A DNA stretch of 64,000 nucleotides, from positions 62,001 through 126,000 of the forward strand of contig JAIXMR010000017.1 of the NCBI GenBank assembly GCA_025677835.1, read 5' to 3'. Shown here piece after piece: positions 45,701 to 56,776 of this stretch (within the stretch, counting starts at the first letter, position 1; each line of letters opens with the position of its first letter). The DNA comes from Sporodiniella umbellata. Taxonomy: Eukaryota > Mucoromycota > Mucoromycetes > Mucorales > Rhizopodaceae. The position numbers were made by a program, and so were the translations under genes. The notes under the pieces were generated by a model. That model was not told the origin of the DNA, did no database searches, and saw only the letters and a list, made by a program, of their open reading frames with translations.

Positions 45701-46865
45701 TATTTTTATCTCAACGCAAACTTATATTCAAAACAATATCGTTTGAGAGCTTTATATATTTTAACTCAGATACTAAGTGCAACAAAGCACTGTCAATTGA
45801 CAAAATTGGTTGCTTTCTCAATTCCCATTGGACGCTTTTCAATTGGGTATCAGTACTTGAGACTACCTTGTATAAATACAGGAACTTGAAATGATGTGTG
45901 CCACGCTTTATTATGGCAATATAGCTTTTAATAGAAACTTTACAGTACATGCTGATGACGTACTTTTGTAACTGGCAAATCTTTCTCTATCTTTCCTAGC
46001 ATTACATAAATTTTCATGATAGAAATTGCGTTGATTTCTTTATTAGCTTATACCTAGATTTCTATGCTTTGTTGGATTACTTAATGTATAAATACGCTTG
46101 TATTGATACTCAACAGTAATCTTGTTTAAATAATAAATCCGTATCCTTTCTTATATAAAAGATATAATGGCACTATCTGCTAGAGAAAGGGAAAAGACGA
46201 GGACCAAATGGTTTTAGCGGCAAATAAAAACTATGCCTTTTGACATGCACAACGTTAGCCTTGGGAGGTGACTGAAACCAGCGAAAGTAAGTTTAAAAGG
46301 TATTACACTCAAAAGAAAGGTCTTTGGTACAGGGGATAAAGTACAAATAGGGACTTAAACGCTTTGAAGGTTGGTTGTAGTTTCAAGTTTAATTTACATC
46401 AGGCCAAATAATCTTTCCTTCGCTTCTTGATACAGACCCGATAGTCTGAACCCTAAGTCCTACCAAAACAGTAACTATCGCCGATGCAGATCATAGCATG
46501 TATTGTGATTAGTTTATGACAAGCAACTCACAGTAAATTTTTTTTCCGAAAAAAAGAAACCAAAAAAAAAAAAAGTCCTATCTGTAGAACTACATGCTAC
46601 TAAAACCTATTTGATGTAAGGTAGAATCACCTACCTTTAAAATTTATTCTAAACATTTGTTTTTCGTCAATTCAAAAAGGCATCTGCCTTATTGGCGGTA
46701 CTAGAAATGTAATCGTTTCCACAAAAAAATTTTTTATGTACAATTGGAGCTTTTTTTCTGTAACTAAAGCAGCCATATTATGTTTATTGATGTGTTGGGT
46801 GTTTAAGTGTTGGCACATGTCTAGTATCAGGTATGAATGCAAAAAGAGAATAATAGAGTCGCATT
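45701..46865. other. Intergenic right of chromovirus remnant
   Basis: No supported gene. A minus-strand frame at 45711-45950 lies where more integrase would be expected, but its sequence shows no integrase motif. The 3' end of the seven-helix gene is at the right border. Confidence 0.5.
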
Positions 46866-47751
46866 TTAGGCAGACGATATTTTAGTATATGTTTCAGGTG
46901 GCATTAGATTTGGAGGCTTGTTGATATCGGATGATGTATGGACTGATACATTTAATAGGCGAGAGGCCAAAAAGGTAATGAGAGAATCTGGCGGTGGCCA
47001 AATATAAAAAAGGTATTGAGCAAATCGAACGACATAATCAACTGATAGCAGTAGAACAAATAAATCCCAGCGCTGAATGCTGACAAACCAGATATAGATA
47101 GCAACTTGAATGATGTAAAATGTGCCTTGGGTAGCAAAAAACCAGATCTAAGCAATAAATCCATGTTAGGAATTAAAAATGAATGGTCTTTTTTTTTTCT
47201 AAACTTACACCCAATGCAGTTGTCTTCGATAGTCCCTCCAAGACTTTCATTTCTTTTCTTTGACATATGAGAGGCAAGAAGGTATAGGCAAATGCAGTCA
47301 TATCAGTAACGATAGCAAAGATTAATGCAACAACAAACAAAATCTTCAAAGGCCGTATATCATTTAATGGACCCTTAATAGCAACGTAAACTACTTGCAC
47401 CACAAGTGCGATGGTGGTACATGTCAAAAAAAAGGACCCAATAAGGATAAGTGGATGTCGCCAGCGTAGATTGTCTGTTCGCAACCTGTATCCAACACTG
47501 ATGATCATAGCAAAATGTGAGGTCACTTTCAAAATGTTGGTAAAGATATAGACCAGCATATCTGCTTTCAGTAAATAAGGATCTTGAGCAGTTAGCGAAT
47601 TTAAAATGGATGAGGGTAATGCACATATGCTGTAGAGTAAGACAAACACTCGTAGTTTGTTGGGATTTCGATACACTTGACAGATGACAAGTATGAAGGC
47701 CAATATGCAAAATGCTGTGCTGGCAAAATAGCCGGCATTTTCAGTGGACAT
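46866..47751 (-). CDS. Seven-helix membrane protein, unknown
   Basis: Exons 47209-47751 and 46866-47147 join in phase to 274 residues. Seven hydrophobic segments can be counted: STAFCILAFILVICQVY, RVFVLLYSICALPSSIL, MLVYIFTNILKVTSHFAMII, ILIGSFFLTCTTIALVVQVV, ILFVVALIFAIVTDMTAFAY, IWFFATQGTFYIIQVAIYIW and WDLFVLLLSVDYVVRFAQYL. Loops are short and the C-terminal tail is Ser/Pro-rich. No retinal-type lysine, GPCR DRY motif or transporter signature is visible. It could be a receptor-like or lipid-related membrane protein of a lineage-specific family. Confidence 0.82.
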
Positions 47752-49148
47752 TAATTGTGCACTTTAAATGTATGAAAAGACAGAAAAAATAAAATAAAGA
47801 AAAAAATACAGAAAAGTGAAGAAAAAAAGAACGTTTCAAAACCAAAATCAATTACAAATCGGTTTATATGTTTTCTGCTGACTGTTTTCAGTCAACCACA
47901 CCCGAGTGTTACACAAATGCCTTCTTTTCTTTTCTTTTTTTGGTGGCACACAGTTCTAATACCTGTGTACGGTGATTTGCGCCTAAAAACAACTTTTGGC
48001 CAATTAACAAAGATTTTTTTGTTGCTCAGCTGTGCTACGCGAGTTCCTACTGTCGTTAAAAAAGATTAACAAATAAATGCTTGTTTTAAAATAAAAAGAA
48101 AGTTACAAGACAATGTAATATAGCAGCTTCATGTAACAATGATATATTGACTTTTCTTCCCATTTAATAGGAGCTTTTGTTAAACTGATTGTAACATGCG
48201 TTTCTTTGTTGTTAATGGGCAATGAAAGCTGTTGAATTGAGTATCGCAGCCAAAAGTCTGCTTATGATACATCAAATTCAAATATTTTGTTTCCATTGTT
48301 GACTGGCTTACCAACTAAAAAAAGGCAATAGATGGCATCGATTATGTCAACTTATTTGGTTGTATATTCAAAGATTTGTGCTGTATTGATGGACTTTATT
48401 CATACTTGAACCTGAAAAAACTGTTATCCTTTAAAAGTCGGTTTTTTTTCTTGGAAAATTGTAGAAACATTGCAGAATTCAGAGAAATAGCTTTATTTAG
48501 TATAAAAAAAGATTCTTGTATACTTTTGCTAATGTAACAAATGACTTCTTTTTTTTATTACCACGTGTGCTAGTTGAGCAGATTCAGGATAGGGAAACTT
48601 AATTTAGGCTCAAATGAGCGAATTAAAAAGTAAATGACAGGCCCCTAAGCAAATAGTCACAAGTTTGTAACAAGACAGTTGTATGTTGAAAGTCCGTAGC
48701 TGCAATCCGCTCTTCTTTGTTTTGACAGCTATCGATCATTGTTTATGGACTCGTTTAATTCGTAGTTTACAATTCTAGGTCGAAAGAAATTTCTCGCTAG
48801 AATCTTCTTGAACTTTTATTTTAAGCGAATTCAAAGAAATATAGCTAGTAGGACCTTCGACTAGCCTCCCAAAAAAAAATTATAACTATTGGCCATTATA
48901 AAACAATATCATTTGTTTTCATTATAAACCACTATAAAAAATAAAAATAAAAAACCAACATGAGCAAATTTCGTTTAGCAACAATGTATAAAATAATAAT
49001 AAATAAAACATAAAAGAGTAAATTCTATATAACAAAAGTATATAAAATAAACAATATAAATTAAACTGTAAAAAAAAAGTAGGTCGCTTTCTTATCCATC
49101 CATTATCCGACTCCAACTTATACATTGCATAATTTACTACAATTTTTT
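47752..49148. other. Intergenic, AT-rich
   Basis: 1.4 kb between the start of the seven-helix gene (promoter side) and the stop of the recombinase-like gene. No gene, RNA or repeat stands out; the frame at 48922-49125 reflects low-complexity AT sequence. Confidence 0.5.
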
Positions 49149-50534
49149 TTAGATAAACCGCTGTGGAAGTTTTGGACGACAGTCAAATAATGCCAATTGC
49201 CCAGGTGTTTTAAGAATATCGTTTCGTCGGTACACTTCGTACTTTCCTACATCTTGGAAACGATCCACGATAATACATTCCAGGGATTCATAATTTCTAT
49301 GAGAGATTGTGTCAGCGTCAGTGCTAGCATGTGTGTTTATCAATAAATAAGCATGGTATAAAGACGTACTTGACCAAAAGTAAGATATCATCTAGATCAG
49401 TTGATAAAGCTGCGTAATCAACAATTACAAGGCAAACCTTTTTGGTTGTAGACGATAAGTACGTCAACAAAGCTGGATCAAACAAAGTATTAATAGATAG
49501 TATCATAATCTCTCTAAATTCACCATTTTTTTAAAACTTACATTGCGTGTTTCCAACGCAATCCCTTATGTCCGTATAGTCTTTGTCCGTTGTCATACTT
49601 TTTGCTGCAATGGGGCTTTTAGAGCGACTACTTGGTGATACATAAACGTCTATCGCTTGGGAGCGAAATTGCAAGCATGAAATCATATTTTTAATAATTT
49701 CTTTTAATTCATCGTCTGAGATTTTGGTGGGACTTTTTCTTGCATAACCAATCACATCAAAACCATCCATCTTGAGACTTTTTATATATTCTTCATAACG
49801 ATACTGGTAATTGCTGATGTTTTGTGCTAAAAAGGCTTTATTTATTATGTCAGTTCACAGATTCCTTCAGTCAATAAGTTATATTAACACCAGATTACCT
49901 CTGTCATCGGGTTTCATCACATAAAGAATCTTTCGCTCAACTCGTCCTTTGTTTCTCTTTCTTGTTGTGTCCACCTTCAAATAACGCGCCTTGATTTTTT
50001 TTGGAAAAGTTTGTAAAAGTTCCAAGTTTATTATTTGTGTATAAATTGGTATACTGACACGTTATCTGGAATACTTGTTCCGAAGACAGCTCGCTACGTT
50101 CGTAAACATTTTCATTACAAGGGTCTACCGACAGGAAGACGTTGTCAACAAATTCCTTTAGCTGAGATTCGCAATCTAAAAGAGATTATTGTTAATGAAT
50201 ATAACAACGAGCAGATAAAAAGCATAGGTGTTTGATACTAACGTATGACTTGATTGTTGACTTCTGTTGCGTCGTTCTCTTCAGTAATCGTGGAGGAGCA
50301 AGAACTTTCTGTCGAGCGGCGGTATTTCTTGTACCGAAACGGAAAGTATCTTACTCGCCCAGCCGACACTAGAAATGGTTCAGAAGGGGTTTCGTTTATA
50401 TAACATAATTGAAGTTCATCCATTGCATCAATTTTGGCTTCATTTAACAATTCATTTTCTGGGGTAATTTCTTGCCCATAGAAGATGCAAGCTGCTTGAG
50501 AATGAGTAACCACAACCTCTGAATTTGATGACAT
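49149..50534 (-). CDS. Serine-recombinase-like gene, multi-exon, possibly damaged
   Basis: Exons read as 50243-50534, 49899-50175, 49542-49826, 49370-49472 and 49149-49296. The third encodes DVIGYARKSPTKISDDE, a strand then R-x-S arrangement like the N-terminus of resolvase/invertase serine recombinases (YARVS), followed by DVYVSPSSRSKS; the fourth carries a strand-rich block, KKVCLVIVDYAAL. The usual Arg pair after the third strand (D-R-L-S-R) reads DYAALS, so activity is doubtful. The first exon (MSSNSEVVVTHSQAACIFYG...) and LLQTFPKKIKARYLKVD in the second show an extra N-terminal region of about 180 residues. Exon 2 does not keep one frame: its first half and its LLQTFPKK half differ by one position near 50020-50080, so there is either a very short unrecognised intron (about 34 nt) or a frameshift. 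Other junctions are in phase. Confidence 0.6.
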
Positions 50535-51461
50535 TGCTGTTGTAGATTTTAGTGTTTGAAGTAAATAAAAAAAGATCTATATCCGCTGTAGATATAAATA
50601 TAAGAGTAAAAAATAAAAATAAAAAGGTTCGTTGAGTGACCACTAGATCTTGTAAAGTAGACCAAACTAAAGGTAATAAAGTAAAATAAAAGTAAAATAA
50701 AAGGGGTGATTAACGATGAAGGATAATGTTCTACTTCAAAGAATCGATAGATAAAAAGATAAAAATATGGGTTTACAGAGAAGGAATTGATTCGTCTTCA
50801 TCGGAGTTGTCAACTACGACTGTTCATTGTATTCACTAGTGATGGACGTGATTCTGACAGTCTTTTTTTTTCTCCAGCTAACACAAAGCCAACTATAGAT
50901 ACTAATAGATTGCTTAGGATCGAGTAAAAAACGTTGTTTAATAAGAGGACAAGAAGGCTTATAATTCAATGAGTATCAACAAAAGAAAAAACCTTAAACT
51001 CAAAAATACGTCAAAACCTAAGATTGGTTTTTGGCTAAAGCTTTATTTTGCCTTAACTCTATAGAAAGGCAACCAGAATTAAATGACTAAAGCTAAAAAA
51101 TACATTGTTTGGAGACGAATGCCGTTCTATACTTATAAAAGCGCAGAAACGCATTGTTCTTTCTAGTTTTATGCTTTCCAACACTGTAAGCAATTGTTTT
51201 GTAAATTTCAGCGTCCCTTAAATTATTTCCTAAACCACTCTCGTTAAGATTCACTATTATAAAAAGCGAGTTATAGAGTGTAGGTTTTTAAGAGAAAACA
51301 CGACATATTGTACTTAAAACTGGGGCACTTTTTATTTTTTTTATCGTAACATGCTGCCAATTTTCCTCGAACAAAGTCATACATATAGTCCTGTTGAAAT
51401 ATTTCGTCGTGGCTTTATAAAAATGAGCACTTTTTTTTTTTTTCAGCTCTTTTTTTTACCA
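50535..51461. other. Intergenic, promoters of two divergent genes
   Basis: About 0.9 kb between the starts of the recombinase-like gene (-) and prolyl iminopeptidase (+). Nothing coding is visible. An AGTAAAATAAA direct repeat occurs at 50679-50701. The alternative upstream ATG at 51424 for the iminopeptidase sits before a T run ending in CAG and is not preferred. Confidence 0.5.
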
Positions 51462-53307
51462 ATGTTGTTTCGTTTCGGTCGAATCTTTCAAGATATATCA
51501 GTGAGACCTAGACTAAGCGGAAATTCAAACCTTTTTTCAAAGTGTGGGAGGGTCACACTAAGAGGCTATTCCTCCTTGTTAATTACAAAAGAGATGCACC
51601 CTCTCGACGATCCTCAAACAGAGTCCTTTATTATTCCTGGAGCTCATGTGTATGAGCGATTTTTTCACGTTCCTTTAGGTAAGATACAAAGTAAAACACA
51701 AGAAGGTTTAACTTGAACTTTTTTTTCCCACAAGATTACAATAATGAGCAAACTAGCCCAAAGATTAGAATCTTTGCTCGCCATTTGGTTCCCCTTGGTC
51801 TTACGGATTCTATGAAAACACTACCTTTTATGCTCTATCTTCAGGTAAAGCACAGATACAGGGATTGATATGTGTATTGGCGTGTTTGTACACCTTTTGA
51901 TGTACTCATTAAAGGACTTCAGGGCGGGCCTGGGTTTGAGTGTGCTCTTCCTGCAAGCGGCTCATCTGGTTGGATAAAAGTAGCGTTTGAAAAAGGCTAT
52001 CAAGTCCTTTTGCTTGATCAAAGAGGTACTGGTCTTTCCTCTCAAATTTCTTCAGAATCTCTATCCCATGAGTTTAAAACGGATGAAGAAAAAGCCGAGT
52101 ACCTTTCTCACTTCCGTGCGGATAGCATTGTTAAGGATTGTGAAACAATCCGTAAAGCGTTGACTGAAGGCCGTTCAGACTGTGAAGAAAAGCGTATTAG
52201 TTTGTTGGGCCAAAGTTTTGGTGGTTTTTGTATCACCACCTATTTGTCTTTATTGTAACTAATGCTTTAAAACATACAACAGACTGATGTTCTATTTTTC
52301 TTTTAAAAAACATAGCCCTGAGTCCGTTCAAAGAGCATTTATAACAGGCGGTGTTCCTCCTTGGGCCGATTCACCCGATACGGTCTACCGAGCTCTCTAT
52401 CCTCGTATTGTGAAGAAAAACAAGCTGTATTACAAGTTATTCCCTCGTGATGTGGAGCGTGTACGTCAGATCGTAAACTACTTGTCAAACAACAAGGTTT
52501 TGTTACCTAACGGAGGAAACCTCTCTCCTCGCCGATTCCTTCAGCTTGGTTTGTCTTTTGGAGGATCTGGTGGATACCAAACAATTCACAATATTGTGCA
52601 ATTCGCTGCTGATGACATCCAACGACTGGGACGTATTAGTGTCAAAACATTAAGTAGTGTACAGGATATGCAGGGCTGGGATACCAACGTTATTTATGCA
52701 ATCTTGCATGAAGCCATTTACTGTCAAAACACGGCGAGTCGCTGGTCCGCTGAGCGCCTGATCTCTGAGCCTGAGATTGCATCTGAATTTGAATGGAGAG
52801 TAAACAAACTTGAGAAGGACAAACCTGTGTATTTCACAGGAGAAACCATCTATCCTTTTATGTTTGATGACTACTCTGAGCTTCGTCCTCTTAAAGGGGT
52901 AGCCAATCTTTTAGCTGATAAAACCTGGGGTAAACTCTACGATCAAAAAACTTTGAATGGACTCAAGAATGTGGAAGTAGCAGGTGTTAGTTATTTCGAT
53001 GACATGTAAGTTGATTTCTATTATTGTTGCTTTGACTCACTTCTCCCTTTTTTTTCTCTCTGTCCTAAAACCGCTTTAGGTATGTTGATCGTCAGCTTTC
53101 TGAAGAAACTGCTGGTGAAATTAATGGTTTTCAACAATGGATCACTAATGAATATGCACACAAGTAAGTTTTTATTAAAGTGAATCTCCTTTTTTAAGTC
53201 TGTCTTTATGTAAAATTCCTTTTTTTAGTGGGCTTCGTGTAGATGGTGAACGTATACTTTCCTATTTGATAAAGCTTGCCCGTGGTGATGAAGCTTACAA
53301 TCGCTAA
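51462..53307 (+). CDS. Prolyl iminopeptidase (S33), mitochondrial-type leader
   Basis: Removes N-terminal proline from peptides. Exons 51462-51678, 51735-51844, 51923-52254, 52316-53005, 53080-53163 and 53229-53307 give 503 residues. Alpha/beta-hydrolase features: oxyanion block GGPGFECALP, LLDQRGTGLS, nucleophile GQSFGG (Ser about 207), PESVQRAFITGGVPP. The C-terminal His region reads NEYAHNGLRVDGERI. The first 40 residues (MLFRFGRIFQDISVRPRLSG...) are basic, without acidic residues until position 11, and resemble a mitochondrial presequence, unusual for this family. The stop lies 14 bp from the stop of the convergent coiled-coil gene. Confidence 0.93.
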
Positions 53308-53321
53308 TAATAATAAAATAA

Positions 53322-54813
53322 CTATTGTTCCTTATATTCTACCATTTTGATAATCGTTTCTTCATCTGTTCGAATCAATTCTATAAGCTCAGCTACTTCC
53401 AATTTGTACAGAGAAGATTGACTAGCCTCTTTCTCTGAAAGATTATTTAGCTTTGAATACTCTTCCATGTAGCGCGTCATCTCATTCAAAGGCTCCTTTT
53501 CTATTTTAAGAAGCCTGTCTAATATAGCAGCTTGTAACTTGGATCCTTCTTTGTGCATGTCTTTCAGCTCGTTATAAACAAACGATTTTTCGAATTGCTC
53601 TTGATCAAATTCGGGGTTGTCTTTCTTTTCTCTCATCATAATGATTTGCAAATATACATTTCTATGATTGACAGTGTCAGATAAAATGTATTGTTAACTA
53701 TATATATATATATATATGTATTTGTGTGTGTTTTTTTACTTGAACATTTGTACTATATTTTTAGTATTTTCCATCACTGCAACACCCTCCATAGTTTCAT
53801 TTAGTTTTTTAGATAGTCTTTCTAAAAGTTCCATTAGAGCCTCTTTGCTCGCCGAGTGACTTCCCCCGTTTTCGCTTAGAAGCTTATCCAACCGGGCATG
53901 TAAACCCATAAAAACATCCTCTGTAGACAGTTGAGGAATAGGAATACGTTGGGACTCTAACGACGCATCCTTTATCTTTCGTCTTGTTTGTGCAATTTGT
54001 TTCTCTAGTGACTCAATTTCTGTCTGGCTGCTTTTGGATTGATCCTGGTATCTTTGTTTGCTTAGTTCTCGTTCTATTTCTGTCTTTCGACGTCTTGCTT
54101 TTTCTTCTCTTTGATCTGCGTCTTTCAAAGCTTGTTGTAGCTGATCATATACTTCTTGATCGTGTGTAGTATCTGAAATTTCTGCAGAGTGTCGTTTCTT
54201 TTCTGCCTCAATACTTTCTCTTAGTGCATTGATCTCTGCATCCCTCTATAAATATCCAAAAAAAAAAAAATAATAAGGCGATTGATTCAGAGGGCGATAC
54301 TTTACAGTTGCATATTGAGCTTGTAAATTGGATATTCGAGTTTCTCTCTCTTCTATTTCTTTTGATAAAGAGTTGATTTTCTTTTGCATTTCTTTATCTT
54401 TACTATCAGAAAAAAAGAGTCAGATATTTTTATCAGTACAATTCCATGAACTCTTCAATGCCTACCAAATGGCGTTTAATTCGTTGAGTAATTCAAGAGC
54501 CTGCTTCATTTCTTTGATGTTGGGCCTTCCTTTGAGGTTGGGGATTCTCGATACACTATCCTGGATTGATAAGTATACTGATCGATTGCTATCCAAGATT
54601 TCATCAAAAATGTTTTTACATGCTTTCGATGGTTTGGTTGCCAGAATAGATCGAATATGTTGCGGACTCTCGTTCGTTTGCTTTTCTTATTAATCTAGGT
54701 TGCTTTAGTAATAGACTCGAAACAATCGGCGAATAATCGTCATCGCAAAAGGCAACAGAAGCCATACGCTTTGAGTTTTCAATCAGATCATGCAAAGATT
54801 CTTCCAAAGACAT
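53322..54813 (-). CDS. Coiled-coil protein, unknown
   Basis: Exons 54724-54813, 54466-54680, 54306-54402, 53740-54245 and 53322-53661 give 415 residues. The N-terminal 110 residues form a small globular part (QTNESPQHIRSILATKPSK, SVSRIPNLKGRPNIKEMKQA), followed by about 200 residues of heptad-rich, highly charged coiled coil (KDKEMQKKINSLSKEIEERE, QTRRKIKDA) and a C-terminal helical segment that only becomes part of the gene when the phase-2 junction 53740/53661 is used. The shape suggests a structural or kinetochore/centrosome-type protein, but no family is recognised and this is a guess. Introns carry (TA)n and long A runs. Confidence 0.72.
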
Positions 54814-55067
54814 TAAAAAAGACGATACAAAAAAAAAAAAAAAAAAAAAAACTTGAGTTAAAGAATACTAGAGTACATTTGAAAAAAGTCACATATACCA
54901 GTTCTAAAGGGATAACTGTAAGAACTTTATTTTTCCCACTATGCTTTTTTTCATTTATGCATCCATGTTTTGTTTTATGATTGGTATATAGGTATAGGAC
55001 AAATAAAAGCCAAAAAAAAAAAAAAAAAAAAAAAAAAAGAGAGAGAGAAAACGATAGCTATGTGTTA

Positions 55068-56737
55068 TCAGGATTCTTTTTTTGTAGCTTTCGTTTTGTT
55101 ACAATCTATCATAGAACGAAAGATGATAAGCGCTCCTTTTTTTGAGCAGACCTCATTATGTTCAGAGCAGTTGGTTAAATGAATGCCTACAATATTCGAT
55201 AAACGAACAGGACATGTAAAAAATTCAAAAGAAAACGCTTCTTACATAATAAACATCCTTCATCACACTGACATGCTTCGATTTGTTGAACACACGCTGT
55301 TACAACCTGGTCAAAAAACCTATACACTTGCCTTGAAATACCGCAAGGCTCTGGTTCGTATACCGATAATCTAAAGCAAACAGGGTAAAATTTGAAGGAA
55401 TTCGTTTTGTAGTTTACCTTATAGGCCTTGGTCGCATCGCGTGTGGATTTTTACATTCTGTTCTTAAACTGACAGCGCTTGAAGCTGTATAGCGAGGCAT
55501 AAGAGAGATAAGGCAATGGGCTAGTACAAAAAAAAAAAAAATTTTTTTATCAAAGCTGGCATCTGTATTACTTTGACTTACATGCAGCATGAACAGCGGC
55601 CATAGGATCAATTTCTTGTTTTTTTAGTTGATCTACTGCAATGGGAGGCACATCAGACCATACACCGCTTGTATGTGTGATAATAGGATCCATGTAGACC
55701 TCGTGAGAATCTATAATAAGGTTCCTTTGATTGATTCGATAGTAACCAAAAACAGTAGTGGACACTTTAGAAATGAGATTAATACAAAACAAACAAAAAT
55801 GGTTTTTTTTTTTTTTTTTTTGGTACCTCTTACTTGTCCATAGCAAACAGGGTTTGTAGTAGATAGAATTGTTTTACTAGCATTTGTTTTGATAACATCT
55901 ACATCGGTATAATCCCTTTGAGTTGTTGTCCAATCTACCCTAACCAAGCGCACTTTTGAAAATCTCTTGTCAATATTGCATTCTTCTACCAAAAAAGTTT
56001 TCCCTTGATGAATGAAGATAGCGCCTTCGTATATTTCAAATCCTGCTCTTCGTGTCTCAATTTCTTCAATCACCACATTCTTGTTATTGGTAATATCGAT
56101 AACAGCAAACGTATCTTCATTTATGCTACGGATGTTGACGTATTGTGAAGGATAGGGTCTAAAGCGTGGATCAGGTCTAAAAAGCTAATTTTTTTTTTGG
56201 TGAGTTTATCTCATTATCTATATATACATTCAAAGGCAAATAAACATACATCTTTTCCAATGGATACTAAATGCTGTTGACACAATTCTATTATGGTAGA
56301 TCCAAAATAATTATGATCGTGGGCTGTATCAATTGGTAACTCTTCTGCAGCGCACTGAAGATGGCTTTCCAAAATAAATGGGTTATCTAAATCGATTAAT
56401 AAAGAATCCGGTTCTCTTGAGAATAGTTTCAAAGGGTGGCTCTAAAACAAATAGAAGAATAAGGATGCGATCGTTATGTTAAAAGCCTATATATATTTAC
56501 TGCATAGTGTTGATCTATAGGGTTTTTGTCCATGATTACCAGAGAAAGAGAATCAGTGTTTCTTCGACCTGATCTACCTGATTGTTGCCACTAGAAAAGA
56601 AAAGAGATAAGCGTCTTCATTATTTTAAAATGTGTATATATATATATATATATTACCATAGCCGAGGAAGAGGAAGGCACACCAATCATAAGTACAGCAT
56701 CTTGATTTCATAAAAAAGGGTTAGGATAAAATGAATT

Positions 56738-56776
<39 letters not shown>

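Noticed and set aside
45711..45950. Minus-strand frame upstream of the chromodomain as integrase
   Set aside because: No HHCC, DDE or other integrase motif is visible, so it is not counted as part of the element.
50035..50235. 66-residue plus-strand frame opposite the recombinase-like gene
   Set aside because: Antisense shadow of exon 2; the minus-strand reading is supported by phase and protein pattern.
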